Source: Alphaproteobacteria bacterium (GTDB taxonomy: Bacteria; Pseudomonadota; Alphaproteobacteria; Caulobacterales; Aquidulcibacteraceae). Taken from it: DNA of 64,000 nucleotides. Position 1 is the stretch's first letter. Every line of letters begins with the position of its first letter. This document shows, piece after piece, positions 10,353 to 19,814 of this stretch. The stretch covers positions 1-64,000 of the forward strand of contig JAUIJZ010000001.1 of NCBI GenBank assembly GCA_030430715.1, written 5' to 3'. Both the position numbers and the translations under genes were made by a program. Under the pieces are notes generated by a model. It had not been told where the DNA came from. It searched no databases and was given only the letters and a program-made list of their open reading frames with translations.

Positions 10353-11111
10353 ATGAGCATGTCGTCAACGTCGTCCTCTAGCCCCGCCATGAGCGATTTT
10401 TGGGAAAACGTACGCACAATCCTGTACGCGCTGGCGCTAGCCATGGTGCTGCGCTTCACCATTGCCCAGCCGTTCCGTATTCCCTCCGGCTCTATGCAAC
10501 CGACATTGGAGATCGGTGATTATATTGTCGTGACCAAGTGGTCGTACGGATATGGGCGCTTCTCGTTTGCACCCCTTGAGGGATTGCTGCCGCATGGCCG
10601 ATTGTTCGCGCGCGATCCGCAACGTGGCGAGGTCGTGGTGTTCCGCCCGCCGCATGAGCCAAATCGCGATTTCATCAAGCGTGTTGTTGGGATGCCAGGC
10701 GATCGGATTCAAATGATCGACGGCGTACTGCATATCAATGGTGCGCCGGTGCAGATGGATTCGCTCGGAACGATCGACTTTGAGAACGGTGATGGCTTTG
10801 TGGAACGTATCCCTGCCTATCGCGAAACGTTGCCGGGAGGCGTGAGTCACACGATCTTCGACCGCAACCCGCGCAGCGAACTCGACAATACGCGCGAAGT
10901 GACAGTGCCTGATGGCCACTTCTTCATGATGGGCGACGACCGGGATTTCTCAGACGATAGCCGGCGTTCGGTTGGCTTCGTTCCGCGTGAGAATCTCGTC
11001 GGACCGGCGCGATTCGTTGTGGCCTCGTTCGATCACACGACAAGCCTGCTGATGCCTTGGACTCTGTTTACCGGCTTCCGCGCCGATCGATTCTTTAAAC
11101 CGGTTGAATGA
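10353..11111 (+). CDS. lepB: Signal peptidase I
   Basis: Inner-membrane serine protease that cleaves signal peptides of Sec and Tat substrates. A single N-terminal membrane segment (TILYALALAMVLRF) precedes the catalytic domain. The nucleophilic serine is in IPSGSMQPT and the general-base lysine in FIKRVVGMPGD. The C-terminal GDDRDFSDDSR box is present. The N-terminus MSMSSTSSSSPAM is low-complexity, so the ATG at 10389 (MSDFWENV) could be the true start. It lies directly before rnc. Confidence 0.94.
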   Translation: MSMSSTSSSSPAMSDFWENVRTILYALALAMVLRFTIAQPFRIPSGSMQPTLEIGDYIVVTKWSYGYGRFSFAPLEGLLPHGRLFARDPQRGEVVVFRPPHEPNRDFIKRVVGMPGDRIQMIDGVLHINGAPVQMDSLGTIDFENGDGFVERIPAYRETLPGGVSHTIFDRNPRSELDNTREVTVPDGHFFMMGDDRDFSDDSRRSVGFVPRENLVGPARFVVASFDHTTSLLMPWTLFTGFRADRFFKPVE

Positions 11112-11115
11112 TGCG

Positions 11116-11826
11116 ATGAGCAAACCGGGCGGCGGCAAGGAGAACGCCCGGCTCGACGCGCTCGAACAGCGTATCGGCCACGTCTTCAAAAATCGTGCTT
11201 TGCTGCGCGAGGCTATGACCCATGCGAGCGCGCTTGACGGCAAGCGTGGTGGCGTCGGCTCATATGACCGCCTAGAATTTCTCGGCGATCGGGTGCTGGG
11301 CATGATCGTTGCCGAGCGCCTGTTGCATGAGCATGAGGACGATGAAGAAGGTGAACTGGCGCCGCGCTTCAATGCATTGGTGAATAAGCACGCATGCGCC
11401 CGCGCCGCCCGCGCCGCGGATTTGGGTGACGCTGTCATTCTCTCTCCTTCCGAAGAATCGAGTGGCGGGCGTGGCAAGGACGCGATCCTTGCCGATTTGT
11501 GTGAGTCCGTGATCGCGGCGCTCTATCTCGACGCTGGCATGGAGAGTGCGCGCTCTTTTATCACCAAATTTTGGGGCGATGCGTTTGACGCCATGGAAGA
11601 TGCGCCGCGCGACGCCAAAACAGCGCTGCAGGAATGGGCAGCGGCGCGAAAGTTGAATCTGAGCTACCATGTCGTGGATCAATCCGGCCCTGAGCACGCG
11701 CCAAGGTTTGTCGTGGATGCGGCCGTTGAAGGCTTTGCACCGGCGCGCGGTGAAGGCGGATCGAAGCGTGCAGCACAGCGTGCCGCGGCGGCGGCGTTCT
11801 TGAGGGAGCGCGGCATTCATGGCTGA
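11116..11826 (+). CDS. rnc: Ribonuclease III
   Basis: Double-strand-specific endoribonuclease for rRNA and mRNA processing. The 236-residue form starts at 11116 (MSKPGGG); the track also allows a TTG at 11104 overlapping the lepB stop. The nuclease domain shows the signature RLEFLGDRVL and the second acidic cluster around DLCESVIAALYLDAG. A C-terminal double-stranded RNA-binding domain ends in the alanine-rich AAQRAAAAAFL helix. Its stop lies within the era coding region, which starts eight bases earlier. Confidence 0.93.
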   Translation: MSKPGGGKENARLDALEQRIGHVFKNRALLREAMTHASALDGKRGGVGSYDRLEFLGDRVLGMIVAERLLHEHEDDEEGELAPRFNALVNKHACARAARAADLGDAVILSPSEESSGGRGKDAILADLCESVIAALYLDAGMESARSFITKFWGDAFDAMEDAPRDAKTALQEWAAARKLNLSYHVVDQSGPEHAPRFVVDAAVEGFAPARGEGGSKRAAQRAAAAAFLRERGIHG

Positions 11827-12751
11827 GCAACGTTGTGCTGTCGTCGCCGTTCTCGGTGCGCCGAATGCTGGAAAGTCTACGCTGGTGAACGCGCTGGTCG
11901 GCGCCAAGGTCGCTGCAGTGACGCAAAAGGTGCAGACTACGCGCGCCCTTGTGCGCGGCATCGCCATGCGTGAGCCGGTGCAGCTCATTCTGATCGACAC
12001 GCCTGGCGTGTTTGCGCCCAAGCGCCGGCTCGATCGGGCTATGGTGGCTGCGGCCTGGAGTGCGCTCGAAGGCGCCGATGCGATCTTGCATGTGGTCGAT
12101 GCTGCGGCGCACGCCGACACTGAGCGCAAGAGCGGCGCGGATGCGCATGCTGTCGCGGATGCTGCGCGCATCTCCGAGAAACTCAATCAGCTCGAACTGC
12201 CGTCCATCCTTGTGCTCAACAAGGTCGATGCAATTGCGCGTCCTGCCCTGTTGGAAATGACGACTAAGCTCGTTGGTGAAGGGCTCTACACGGACGTCTT
12301 TATGCTCGCGGCGAAGAACGGCGACGGCGTCGAGGATCTCGCGCGAACGCTGAGCGAGCGGGCGCCTGAGGGGCCGTGGCTTTTTCCCGAAGACCAGACA
12401 ATGGACGCGCCGATCCGTGTGCTCGCCGCCGAGATTACGCGCGAAAAAGCTATGCTGCGTCTTCACGACGAAATCCCGTACGATCTCGTCGTCGAAACGG
12501 ATGCTTGGGAAGAACGCAAGGATGGTTCGGTGAAGATCGACCAAACTGTCTATGTGGCGCGCGATAGTCAGCGCAAAATCGCCATTGGCGCCAAGGGTGC
12601 GTCGATCAAAACAATTGGCGAGATGGCGCGCAAGGAAATGGAGTCGGTATTCGACCGCCGCGTGCACCTCTTCCTGCATGTGAAGGTTAGCGAAAATTGG
12701 AGCGAGGAGCGCGCGCTCTATCAGCGGCTCGGTCTCGATTTCGAGGCTTAG
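11819..12751 (+). CDS. era: GTPase Era
   Basis: Essential small GTPase that binds 16S rRNA and 30S subunits. GTPase motifs run in order: G1 GAPNAGKS, a switch I threonine in QTTR, G3 DTPG and G4 LNKVD. The C-terminal KH domain carries the IGAKGASIKTIG loop. At 310 residues it is a normal length. It overlaps rnc by eight bases and is followed three bases later by recO. Confidence 0.95.
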   Translation: MAEQRCAVVAVLGAPNAGKSTLVNALVGAKVAAVTQKVQTTRALVRGIAMREPVQLILIDTPGVFAPKRRLDRAMVAAAWSALEGADAILHVVDAAAHADTERKSGADAHAVADAARISEKLNQLELPSILVLNKVDAIARPALLEMTTKLVGEGLYTDVFMLAAKNGDGVEDLARTLSERAPEGPWLFPEDQTMDAPIRVLAAEITREKAMLRLHDEIPYDLVVETDAWEERKDGSVKIDQTVYVARDSQRKIAIGAKGASIKTIGEMARKEMESVFDRRVHLFLHVKVSENWSEERALYQRLGLDFEA

Positions 12752-12754
12752 CGC

Positions 12755-13483
12755 ATGGAATGGGTCGATGACGCCATTGTGCTCGGCGCGCGCCCCTTCG
12801 GCGAAGGCAAGCTGGTAGCCGAGCTGTTCTCCCGCGAACACGGCCGCTTTGGCGGCGTCGTGCATGCCGGACGCAAAACGCTGCCCGTGCTGCAGGCAGG
12901 AAATGTCGTACATGCCGGCTGGAAGGCGCGGCTCTCCGAACAGCTTGGCTTTTTCAGTCCGCTCGAACTGACCGAACCGCACGCCACGCGTCTCTTGGAC
13001 GATCCGCTCGCTCTTGCTGGTCTCTCTTCCGCGATAGCGCTCGTGCGCGGCGCTGCTGCGGAGCGCCAAGCCTATCCGCAGCTCTTTGATGCGCTGACCG
13101 TCCTGATTGAGGCGATGCCGGAGGGGGAAATTTGGCCCGCTCTCTATGCGCGTTTCGAATTGGGGCTACTTGCGGCGCTGGGGTATGGCCTCGATCTCAC
13201 GCGCTGTGCGGTGACGGGCGAAACCGAGGGATTAGCCTGGGTTAGCCCGCGCACGGGGCGCGCCGCCACATATGATGCGGGCGCGCCGCACGCGGATGTG
13301 CTGCTGCGTCTGCCGCCCTTTGTCGTGAACTCGGATGCTTCTGTTGAGGAAGGCGATGTCGCCGACGCCTTTGCGCTGGCCGGGTTTTTCCTGGAGCGGC
13401 GGCTGTTTGACCATAAGGGCGAAGGGCTGCCCGAGGCGCGGCGGCGTCTGATTGAACGGCTCGGCTTTGCTGGACGGCTTTAG
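12755..13483 (+). CDS. recO: DNA repair protein RecO
   Basis: Recombination mediator that helps RecA load on gapped DNA with RecF and RecR. The 242-residue protein has the N-terminal OB-fold typical of RecO (AIVLGARPFGEGKLVAELF, then GRFGGVVHAGRK) and a helical C-terminal domain. The fold is recognised by the N-terminal pattern and the era-recO context; the C-terminal part is divergent, as usual. Its stop overlaps a small convergent ORF by four bases (TTAG). Confidence 0.9.
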   Translation: MEWVDDAIVLGARPFGEGKLVAELFSREHGRFGGVVHAGRKTLPVLQAGNVVHAGWKARLSEQLGFFSPLELTEPHATRLLDDPLALAGLSSAIALVRGAAAERQAYPQLFDALTVLIEAMPEGEIWPALYARFELGLLAALGYGLDLTRCAVTGETEGLAWVSPRTGRAATYDAGAPHADVLLRLPPFVVNSDASVEEGDVADAFALAGFFLERRLFDHKGEGLPEARRRLIERLGFAGRL

Positions 13484-13653
13484 GCGATATTGGCCAGCGC
13501 GCCGGGCGGGCGGATGAGGGCAGCCGCGCCGACCGTGGCCCCATTGGCCCTGGCCCATGCTTCAATCTGCGCCTTTTCAGTCGCGTCCTTATAGGATGCG
13601 TAGCTGAGCCGGCCATCGGAAGTCCGTATCGGCAGGAGGGCGGTCGTTTGCAT
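13480..13653 (-). CDS. Small hypothetical protein, convergent to recO
   Basis: A possible 57-residue protein starting at the ATG at 13653 behind an AGTAGG ribosome binding site. The ORF track extends upstream to 13884, but that part overlaps the parC start and is probably not coding. I do not recognise the sequence. The segment ARANGATVGAAALIRPPG is proline- and alanine-rich, with no clear motif. It overlaps recO by four bases (TTAG). It could be a real small gene or chance; I rate it slightly likelier real because of the ribosome binding site and overlap geometry. Confidence 0.4.
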   Translation of the reverse strand: MQTTALLPIRTSDGRLSYASYKDATEKAQIEAWARANGATVGAAALIRPPGALANIA

Positions 13654-13764
13654 ATGCCTACTTTGCAGATGCGACCTGAACCGCGCCTTAAGCTTTGTCA
13701 CCTTCATCCACAGGTTCCCGCTGCGGTGAGTAGGGGTGAATTTCATACGAATCTCGCGCATGCC

Positions 13765-13779
13765 GTAATCACGGATTAC
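13765..13779. promoter_or_regulatory. GTAATC-N3-GATTAC inverted repeat upstream of parC
   Basis: A perfect six-base inverted repeat with a three-base spacer lies 28 bases before the parC start, inside a possible leader or promoter region. The geometry fits a dimeric repressor or activator site. A GANTC site (GAATC, the CcrM methylation motif of Caulobacter relatives) lies about 12 bases upstream. No binding protein can be named. Confidence 0.35.
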
Positions 13780-13807
13780 TGCCGCAGATCGTTTCGGAGA
13801 GCCAAGA

Positions 13808-16048
13808 ATGGCTGACGACATTACGCGCACGCCAGAAGAGGGCGGGCGCATCGTGGAAGAGCCAATCGGCGAGGCGCTGTCCAAGCGCTATCTCGCCTAT
13901 GCACTCTCCACCATAACGAGCCGGGCGCTGCCGGATGTGCGCGACGGCTTGAAGCCTGTACACCGGCGCGTGCTGTACGCCATGCGGCGGCTCAACCTCA
14001 CAGCCGACGCCGCGTTCCGGAAGAGCGCCAAGGTGGTCGGCGACGTGATGGGCGATTACCACCCGCACGGCGACCAAGCGATCTATGACGCGATGGTGCG
14101 CCTCGCGCAGGACTTCAACTCGCGCTACCCGCTCATCGATGGACAGGGCAATTTCGGGAATATTGACGGCGATAGCGCCGCCGCCATGCGCTACACGGAA
14201 AGTCGGCTTACCAAGGCCGCCGAGGCGCTGCTTGAAGGCATAGACGAAGACGCCGTCGATTTCCGGCCAAGCTATGATGGCTCCAAGGAAGAACCGATGG
14301 TTCTGCCTGCAGCTTTCCCCAATCTTCTGGCCAATGGCGCATCGGGCATTGCGGTCGGCATGGCCACCAATGTGCCCCCGCATAATGCCGCCGAGCTGAT
14401 CGATGCGTGCCTACATCTGATCGATAACACCAAGGCGACCACCGAGGATTTGCTTAAGATCATTCCAGGTCCCGATTTTCCAACCGGCGGCATTGTGGTC
14501 GAGCCGCCGGAGAATATTCTCGACGCCTACGAAACAGGCCGTGGCGGTTTCCGTGTCCGCGCACGTTGGCATACCGAGGATCTGGGCCGAGGCATGTGGC
14601 GCGTCGTCGTCACAGAGGTGCCTTACCTCGTACAAAAATCGAAGCTCATCGAGCAACTCGCTGGTCTAATCGAGGCGAAGAAAACGCCGCTTCTGGGTGA
14701 TGTGCGCGATGAAAGCGCCGAGGATATTCGCCTCGTTCTGGAACCGAAGGCGCGGACGGTCGAACCCGAAGTGCTGATGGAGAGCCTCTTCAAGCTTTCG
14801 GCGCTTGAAACGCGCATTTCGCTCAACATGAACGTGCTCGACGCCGATGGCGCACCGCGCGTGATGAGCTTGAAGGATGTGCTGCGCGCGTTCCTCGACC
14901 ATCGCCGCGATGTATTACAGCGCCGCACCGAATTTCGTCTCAAGAAGATCGCCGCGCGGCTCGATGTCTTGGCCGGCCTGCTGATTGTTTATCTCAATCT
15001 GGATGAAGTCATCCGTATCATCCGCAATGAGGATGAGCCGAAGGCCAAGCTAATCCAGCGCTTTAAGCTGAACGAAGTTCAGGCCGAAGCCATCCTCAAC
15101 ACGCGCCTGCGCCAACTGCGCAAGCTCGAGGAAATGGAAATCCGCCGGGAGGACGCTGCGCTTCGTGAAGAACAAGCGGATCTGCAGGGGCTGTTGGCCG
15201 ATACGCGTAAGCAATGGCGTCGCATCTCCGGAGAGTTAAAGGAAACGCGCAAGGCGTTTGGTCCCGGCACATCCTGGGGCAAACGGCGCAGTGAGCTTGG
15301 AACTGCGAGTGAGGTGCCGACGGAAATCGACGTCGAAGCTTTCATCGTGCGCGAGCCGGTTACGGTCATTCTCTCCGAAAAGGGTTGGATCCGCGCGCTC
15401 AAAGGGCACGGCGATCTTTCGAACTTACAGTTCAAGGAAGGCGATCACGCTCAACACATCGTACGTTGCGAAACGACCGACAAACTTTTGCTTTTTGCAT
15501 CCGATGGCCGCGCCTTCACGCTCGATGTGCACAAGCTGCCGGGCGGACGCGGGCATGGCGAACCGATCCGGCTCTCAATCGAACTCGGCGACATCGACGA
15601 AGTGGTGGCGCTGTTCCGCTATGAGGACGGCGCCAAACGATTTGTCGCCAGCCATGAAGGCTATGGCTTCGTTGTCGCCGAGAGCGAGATGCTGGCATCC
15701 AAACGCTCGGGCAAGCAAATCCTCAATGGCCGCGCCATGCAGGCGGCGAAGGTCGAGGGTGATCAGGTCGCGGTGATTGGCGAGCGCAAAAAGCTGCTCA
15801 TCTTCCCGCTCACCGAATTGCCGGAGATGACGCGTGGCAAGGGCGTGAAGCTGCAGAGCTATCACGATCGCGGCCTGGCGGACGTGAAGGTGTTCGCCAA
15901 GGATGAGGGCCTCACCTGGGAAGATTCCGCGGGCCGCGTCAGAGCCGTTCCGGAGTGGAAGGACTTCCGTGGCAAGCGCGGTTCGGCCGGCAAGGTCGCG
16001 CCCAAGGGCTTCTCGCGTTCAGGACGTTTCTCGGACGTGATCGGCTGA
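13808..16048 (+). CDS. parC: DNA topoisomerase IV subunit A
   Basis: Decatenates daughter chromosomes together with ParE. The 746-residue protein has the type IIA breakage-reunion domain: [17 protein letters not shown], the YHPHGD helix, the IDGQGNFGN loop and the catalytic tyrosine in [10 protein letters not shown]-terminal pinwheel domain is present but reduced, which with the length favours ParC over GyrA. At the position of E. coli ParC Ser80 the residue is glutamine (HGDQAIYD). The gene starts behind TTTCGGAGAG. Confidence 0.93.
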   Translation: MADDITRTPEEGGRIVEEPIGEALSKRYLAYALSTITSRALPDVRDGLKPVHRRVLYAMRRLNLTADAAFRKSAKVVGDVMGDYHPHGDQAIYDAMVRLAQDFNSRYPLIDGQGNFGNIDGDSAAAMRYTESRLTKAAEALLEGIDEDAVDFRPSYDGSKEEPMVLPAAFPNLLANGASGIAVGMATNVPPHNAAELIDACLHLIDNTKATTEDLLKIIPGPDFPTGGIVVEPPENILDAYETGRGGFRVRARWHTEDLGRGMWRVVVTEVPYLVQKSKLIEQLAGLIEAKKTPLLGDVRDESAEDIRLVLEPKARTVEPEVLMESLFKLSALETRISLNMNVLDADGAPRVMSLKDVLRAFLDHRRDVLQRRTEFRLKKIAARLDVLAGLLIVYLNLDEVIRIIRNEDEPKAKLIQRFKLNEVQAEAILNTRLRQLRKLEEMEIRREDAALREEQADLQGLLADTRKQWRRISGELKETRKAFGPGTSWGKRRSELGTASEVPTEIDVEAFIVREPVTVILSEKGWIRALKGHGDLSNLQFKEGDHAQHIVRCETTDKLLLFASDGRAFTLDVHKLPGGRGHGEPIRLSIELGDIDEVVALFRYEDGAKRFVASHEGYGFVVAESEMLASKRSGKQILNGRAMQAAKVEGDQVAVIGERKKLLIFPLTELPEMTRGKGVKLQSYHDRGLADVKVFAKDEGLTWEDSAGRVRAVPEWKDFRGKRGSAGKVAPKGFSRSGRFSDVIG

Positions 16049-16175
16049 TCGGCGCTGCCGCAACGCGCAAAATCGTGCCGCGACCGGCGTCACACGTCCG
16101 ATTCATCTGTTTTCCGCGCTGCTTTCCTATATGTAACGGCGTGACTCGCAATCGATTGAGGGCGGAGGAGAACGC

Positions 16176-16751
16176 ATGAGCGTCGGACTTATCCTGCTGA
16201 TCGTCGCCGTGGTTTTGGCGGTTCTGCTGATCGGCATTTACAATCGCCTGGTCGCGTTGCGGCAAAACTGCAATCAGGCTTTCGCTGACATCGACGTGCA
16301 GCTGAAGCAGCGGCACGATCTGATCCCGAACCTGGTCGAGACCGTCAAAGGCTATGCTGCTCACGAAAAGGGCACGCTTGAAGCGGTGATCCAGGCGCGC
16401 AACGCTGCGGTGAACGCTGAGAAGACAGGCGATCCCAAGGCGATGGGACAGGCTGAAGGCGTGCTAGGCGCAGCGCTCGGCCGGCTGATCGCACTGTCGG
16501 AAGCCTATCCGGACCTAAAGGCCAATACGAACTTCCAGCAGCTGCAAGCCGAGCTCTCGGACATTGAGAACAAGCTCGCAGCGGCGCGCCGCTTCTTCAA
16601 CAACGCAGTCGGCGAATACAATACGGCGCGTGAGCAATTCCCCGCAGTGCTTGTCGCAGGTCCGTTCGGTTTCGGGCCGCGTGAGTTCTTCGATGTTGGC
16701 GAGGACAATCGTGCGACGCTTGAGCAGGCGCCGCAGGTTAAGTTCAACTAA
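16176..16751 (+). CDS. lemA: LemA family protein
   Basis: A 191-residue protein with one N-terminal membrane segment (LILLIVAVVLAVLLI) and a helical-bundle domain. The LemA signature is visible: YNRLVALRQNCNQAFADIDVQLKQR, then LIPNLVETVKGYA and the C-terminal ARRFFNNAVGEYN. LemA is usually paired with an M48 peptidase, as here, and is linked to envelope processes. Biochemical function is poorly known. A GGAGGAG ribosome binding site precedes the ATG. Confidence 0.93.
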   Translation: MSVGLILLIVAVVLAVLLIGIYNRLVALRQNCNQAFADIDVQLKQRHDLIPNLVETVKGYAAHEKGTLEAVIQARNAAVNAEKTGDPKAMGQAEGVLGAALGRLIALSEAYPDLKANTNFQQLQAELSDIENKLAAARRFFNNAVGEYNTAREQFPAVLVAGPFGFGPREFFDVGEDNRATLEQAPQVKFN

Positions 16752-16763
16752 GGCGAACGCGAC

Positions 16764-17810
16764 GTGGGCGCCTACGGCCTGCAGACGCACATTTGGAACA
16801 ATAACTGGAAGTCCGTGCTGCTCATGCTCGGGTTTCCAGTTTTGTTGCTGCTGCTTACGTACGCTTTGTTTTTGCTGTTTGCAGGCATGGTCGGTGCGAG
16901 CATAGGGCCAGACGTTGTGCTCGGGCCATTTCTGTGGGCCGCCGATGCGCTTTCGCGGTCATGGCCTTTCGCTATCGCCGGCGCTCTTCTTTGGTTTGGC
17001 ATCGCCTATGCGTTTTATCAGACCATCATTGACGTTGCGACGGGGGCAAGAGCGATAGCGCGTTCGCAAGAGCCGAAGCTTTATAATCTGCTGGAAAATC
17101 TTTGCATCTCTCGCGGCATTTCGATGCCCGCGTTGCGCATCATTGAAACTGAAGGGCTCAACGCGTTCGCCACCGGGCTACACAAAGGCCAATACTCGAT
17201 AACGGTGACGCGTGGTCTGATGGAAACGCTCAATGATGAAGAGTTGGAAGCTGTGCTAGCGCACGAGCTGACGCATATCCGCAACCACGATGTACGCCTC
17301 CTTGTGATCGCTGTAGTTTTCGTTGGCATATTCTCGTTTGTTGGCGAGATGGCGTTCCGTGGATTACGTTTCGGGAGGGGGAGCGGGAGTTCGCGGCGCA
17401 CCTCTTCTTCAAGCCGGAATTCCGGCGGCGCCGCGATCATCGCGGTTGTCGCAGCACTCGCTATGATCGCTGTCGCTTACGGGCTAGCCATTGTGATCCG
17501 TTTCGCGCTGTCGCGCCGTCGCGAGTATCTGGCGGATGCCGGAGCAGTGGAGCTTACAAAAAATCCCGACGCTATGATTTCCGCACTGCAGAAGATTTCA
17601 GGCAATTCCGTGATTAAAGCTCCGGCGGAAGTGCGCGAGATGTTCATCGAGAACCCGCACGCGGATTTTGCCAGTCTGTTCGCCACCCATCCGCCGATCG
17701 AAAAGCGCATTGAGGCGCTCGCGCAATATGCGGGCGGGCGGATACTGGAGCCGGCCGTGCCTCCAGCGCGAGCGCCGTCATCAGGGCGCGCGAAAGGGCC
17801 GTGGGGCTAG
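16764..17810 (+). CDS. M48 family membrane metalloprotease (HtpX-like)
   Basis: A 348-residue membrane zinc protease likely involved in envelope protein quality control. Two N-terminal hydrophobic segments precede the catalytic HELTHIRNHD (HExxH), and the third zinc ligand glutamate is in RRREYLADAGAVEL. Another pair of hydrophobic segments lies between. Start codon is GTG at 16764. It follows lemA by 12 bases, a conserved pairing. The stop overlaps the convergent motB stop by four bases (CTAG). Confidence 0.9.
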   Translation: MGAYGLQTHIWNNNWKSVLLMLGFPVLLLLLTYALFLLFAGMVGASIGPDVVLGPFLWAADALSRSWPFAIAGALLWFGIAYAFYQTIIDVATGARAIARSQEPKLYNLLENLCISRGISMPALRIIETEGLNAFATGLHKGQYSITVTRGLMETLNDEELEAVLAHELTHIRNHDVRLLVIAVVFVGIFSFVGEMAFRGLRFGRGSGSSRRTSSSSRNSGGAAIIAVVAALAMIAVAYGLAIVIRFALSRRREYLADAGAVELTKNPDAMISALQKISGNSVIKAPAEVREMFIENPHADFASLFATHPPIEKRIEALAQYAGGRILEPAVPPARAPSSGRAKGPWG

Positions 17811-18727
17811 AGCCCGTGATCCGTCGGAAGCGGCGGGGCTTCTCGCAAGAGCGTTAAAGCGATGCGCCGGTTACCGGGCAGCGTAGGGTCGTCGTTGAAA
17901 AGCGGTTCGCTGTCGGCCCGGCCTGCAACCTCATAGATGCGGTCCGGCGGGATGCCTTGTCCCATCAAAATGCGGCGCGCTTCATTGGCGCGTGCGGCGG
18001 AAAGTTCAAAATTGGAATTATAGCGTCCGCCAGGTGGGCTGCCGTCCGTATGGCCTGAAATGGTGAGGCGGTTCGGCAATTGCGAGATCACGCTTGAAAC
18101 TGCGGTCAGCAGCCGTCGCGCGCGTTCGTTTGGCGCTGCCTCGCCTGGGCTGAACATGGAACGGCCTTCCTGATCCACGATTTGGATGCGAAGTCCCTCG
18201 GGGGTCTGCTCCATGATGACATTGCGTGAAAGCTCGGCGACGTCAGGCATGTCGTGCATGGCTTGGCGGATGGCGACTTCAGCGCGAGCAAACTCCGCGT
18301 TTTCTCGTAAGCTTCGTGCGCGGCTGAGGCTATCTTCGTTCGGAACCTGCTGGCCGCCGGATTCTTCGGTTTGCGATTGAGATTGGCTCTCGTCCGACGC
18401 ATTAGATGTATATTGCGGTTCTGATGCTTGGGCGACCGGCGCCGAGTGGCCATGGCGTACGCCTTCTTCGGCAAAGCTAGTGCCCTCAAGCAAACCGCCA
18501 GCTCCAGAAGAGACGCGGCTCACGCTGGCCGGCGCAAAGAACTCGGCGATGCCGCGGCGTTGCTCGGGGCTTGTGGTGTTGATGAGCCACATGAGCAGGA
18601 AGAACGCCATCATGGCCGTAACGAAGTCGGCATAGGCTACCTTCCAGGCGCCGCCGTGGTGGCCGCCGCCACCGCCCTTCTTGACCTTCTTGATTACGAT
18701 AGGGCGTTGATTGGTCGCAGCGCTCAT
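17807..18727 (-). CDS. motB: Flagellar motor protein MotB
   Basis: Stator subunit that couples proton flow to flagellar rotation and anchors the stator to peptidoglycan. The glycine/histidine-rich KKGGGGGHHGG stretch leads into the single membrane helix with the proton-binding aspartate in YADFVTAMMAFFLLMW. The C-terminal OmpA-like domain shows ISGHTDG and the LSAARANEARRIL helix. The middle is a serine/glutamine-rich linker. MotA is not adjacent, as in Caulobacter, where motA and motB are unlinked. The organism is therefore probably motile at some stage. Confidence 0.93.
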   Translation of the reverse strand: MSAATNQRPIVIKKVKKGGGGGHHGGAWKVAYADFVTAMMAFFLLMWLINTTSPEQRRGIAEFFAPASVSRVSSGAGGLLEGTSFAEEGVRHGHSAPVAQASEPQYTSNASDESQSQSQTEESGGQQVPNEDSLSRARSLRENAEFARAEVAIRQAMHDMPDVAELSRNVIMEQTPEGLRIQIVDQEGRSMFSPGEAAPNERARRLLTAVSSVISQLPNRLTISGHTDGSPPGGRYNSNFELSAARANEARRILMGQGIPPDRIYEVAGRADSEPLFNDDPTLPGNRRIALTLLREAPPLPTDHGL

Positions 18728-18872
18728 ATTCCGTCCATACCGGCGACGAATTGGGAACGTCGCAGAACAGAGTTAAGATCGCGTTGGTGACGAAAGCCGG
18801 GGCGGCTGGCTGCTGTGATACATTGTAGTGATGCGGGAGGGGGCCCCGCGAGCTACGCGGGGAGCGATGCAT

Positions 18873-19742
18873 ATGGCGAAAACCGCTTTTATAGGGCTTG
18901 GCGTAATGGGAGCGCCTATGGCGGGTCATTTGGCGCGGGCCGGCCATGATGTCGCGGTGTACAATCGCTCAGAGGACAAGTCGCGCGATTGGGCGCAAAA
19001 GCATCGTGGCCGCACGTACACTTCCATCGCCAATGCCGTGGAAGGCGCCGACATCGTTTTTTCTTGCGTCGGGGCGGATCGTGACGTGCGCGAAGTATTT
19101 GACGCAGCAGCTCCCGCCATGCGTCAGGGCGCGATTTTCGTCGATCACACAACGGCTTCGGCAATTTTGGCGCGTGAGCTCGCTGAGAAAGCGGAAGCGG
19201 CAGATCTTGGCTTCCTCGACGCGCCTGTTTCCGGTGGGCAGGCAGGCGCTGAGGCCGGCAGACTGACGGTCATGGCCGGCGGTGCGCCTGGCGTGTTCGC
19301 TGAAGCCGAGCCGATCATGAGCGCCTACGCCGCCAGCATGACTTTGATAGGCCCGTCTGGCGCAGGGCAGCTGGCGAAGATGGTTAATCAAATATGTATC
19401 GCGGGCGTTCTGCAGGGGCTTGCGGAAGGGCTGCACTTCGCTGCGCGCAGCGAACTCGACATTGAAAAGGTGATCACGGCGATTTCGAAGGGCGCGGCCC
19501 AGAGTTGGCAAATGGAAAATCGCTGGCGCACGATGACCGAAGGGCGGTTTGATTTTGGCTTTGCCGTGGATTGGATGCGCAAGGACCTTGGCCTGGCGCT
19601 TGATGAGGCGCAGCGCAACGGCGCCGATCTCGACTTGGTTAAAATGATTGATGCCTACTACGCAGACGTGCAGGCGATGGGGGGCAAACGCTGGGATACG
19701 TCCAGTTTGATTGCGCGTCTGGAGCGCTCCGGACGCGCCTAG
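18873..19742 (+). CDS. NAD(P)-dependent beta-hydroxyacid dehydrogenase
   Basis: Member of the 3-hydroxyisobutyrate/tartronate-semialdehyde dehydrogenase family. The dinucleotide-binding loop is FIGLGVMGAPMAGHLA, the substrate motif DAPVSGGQAGAEAG, and the catalytic lysine lies in LAKMVNQI. I chose the ATG at 18873, eight bases after GGAG, giving 289 residues; the ATG at 18867 and the track start at 18828 are less likely. The substrate cannot be assigned: no valine-degradation or glyoxylate genes are adjacent, so 3-hydroxyisobutyrate, tartronate semialdehyde or another short 3-hydroxyacid are possible. Confidence 0.87.
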   Translation: MAKTAFIGLGVMGAPMAGHLARAGHDVAVYNRSEDKSRDWAQKHRGRTYTSIANAVEGADIVFSCVGADRDVREVFDAAAPAMRQGAIFVDHTTASAILARELAEKAEAADLGFLDAPVSGGQAGAEAGRLTVMAGGAPGVFAEAEPIMSAYAASMTLIGPSGAGQLAKMVNQICIAGVLQGLAEGLHFAARSELDIEKVITAISKGAAQSWQMENRWRTMTEGRFDFGFAVDWMRKDLGLALDEAQRNGADLDLVKMIDAYYADVQAMGGKRWDTSSLIARLERSGRA

Positions 19743-19814
19743 CTCACATCGGCGATGTGAAAGTAATTTTAAGCTTGCTTCGATAAGGTCCCGCTCTCGC
19801 ACTGGGAGCATGCG

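Noticed and set aside
11561-13069. 502-residue minus-strand ORF opposite rnc, era and recO
   Set aside because: It is a shadow of G+C-rich coding sequence; era and recO on the plus strand have clear motifs, and this protein shows none and is unusually rich in His and Arg.
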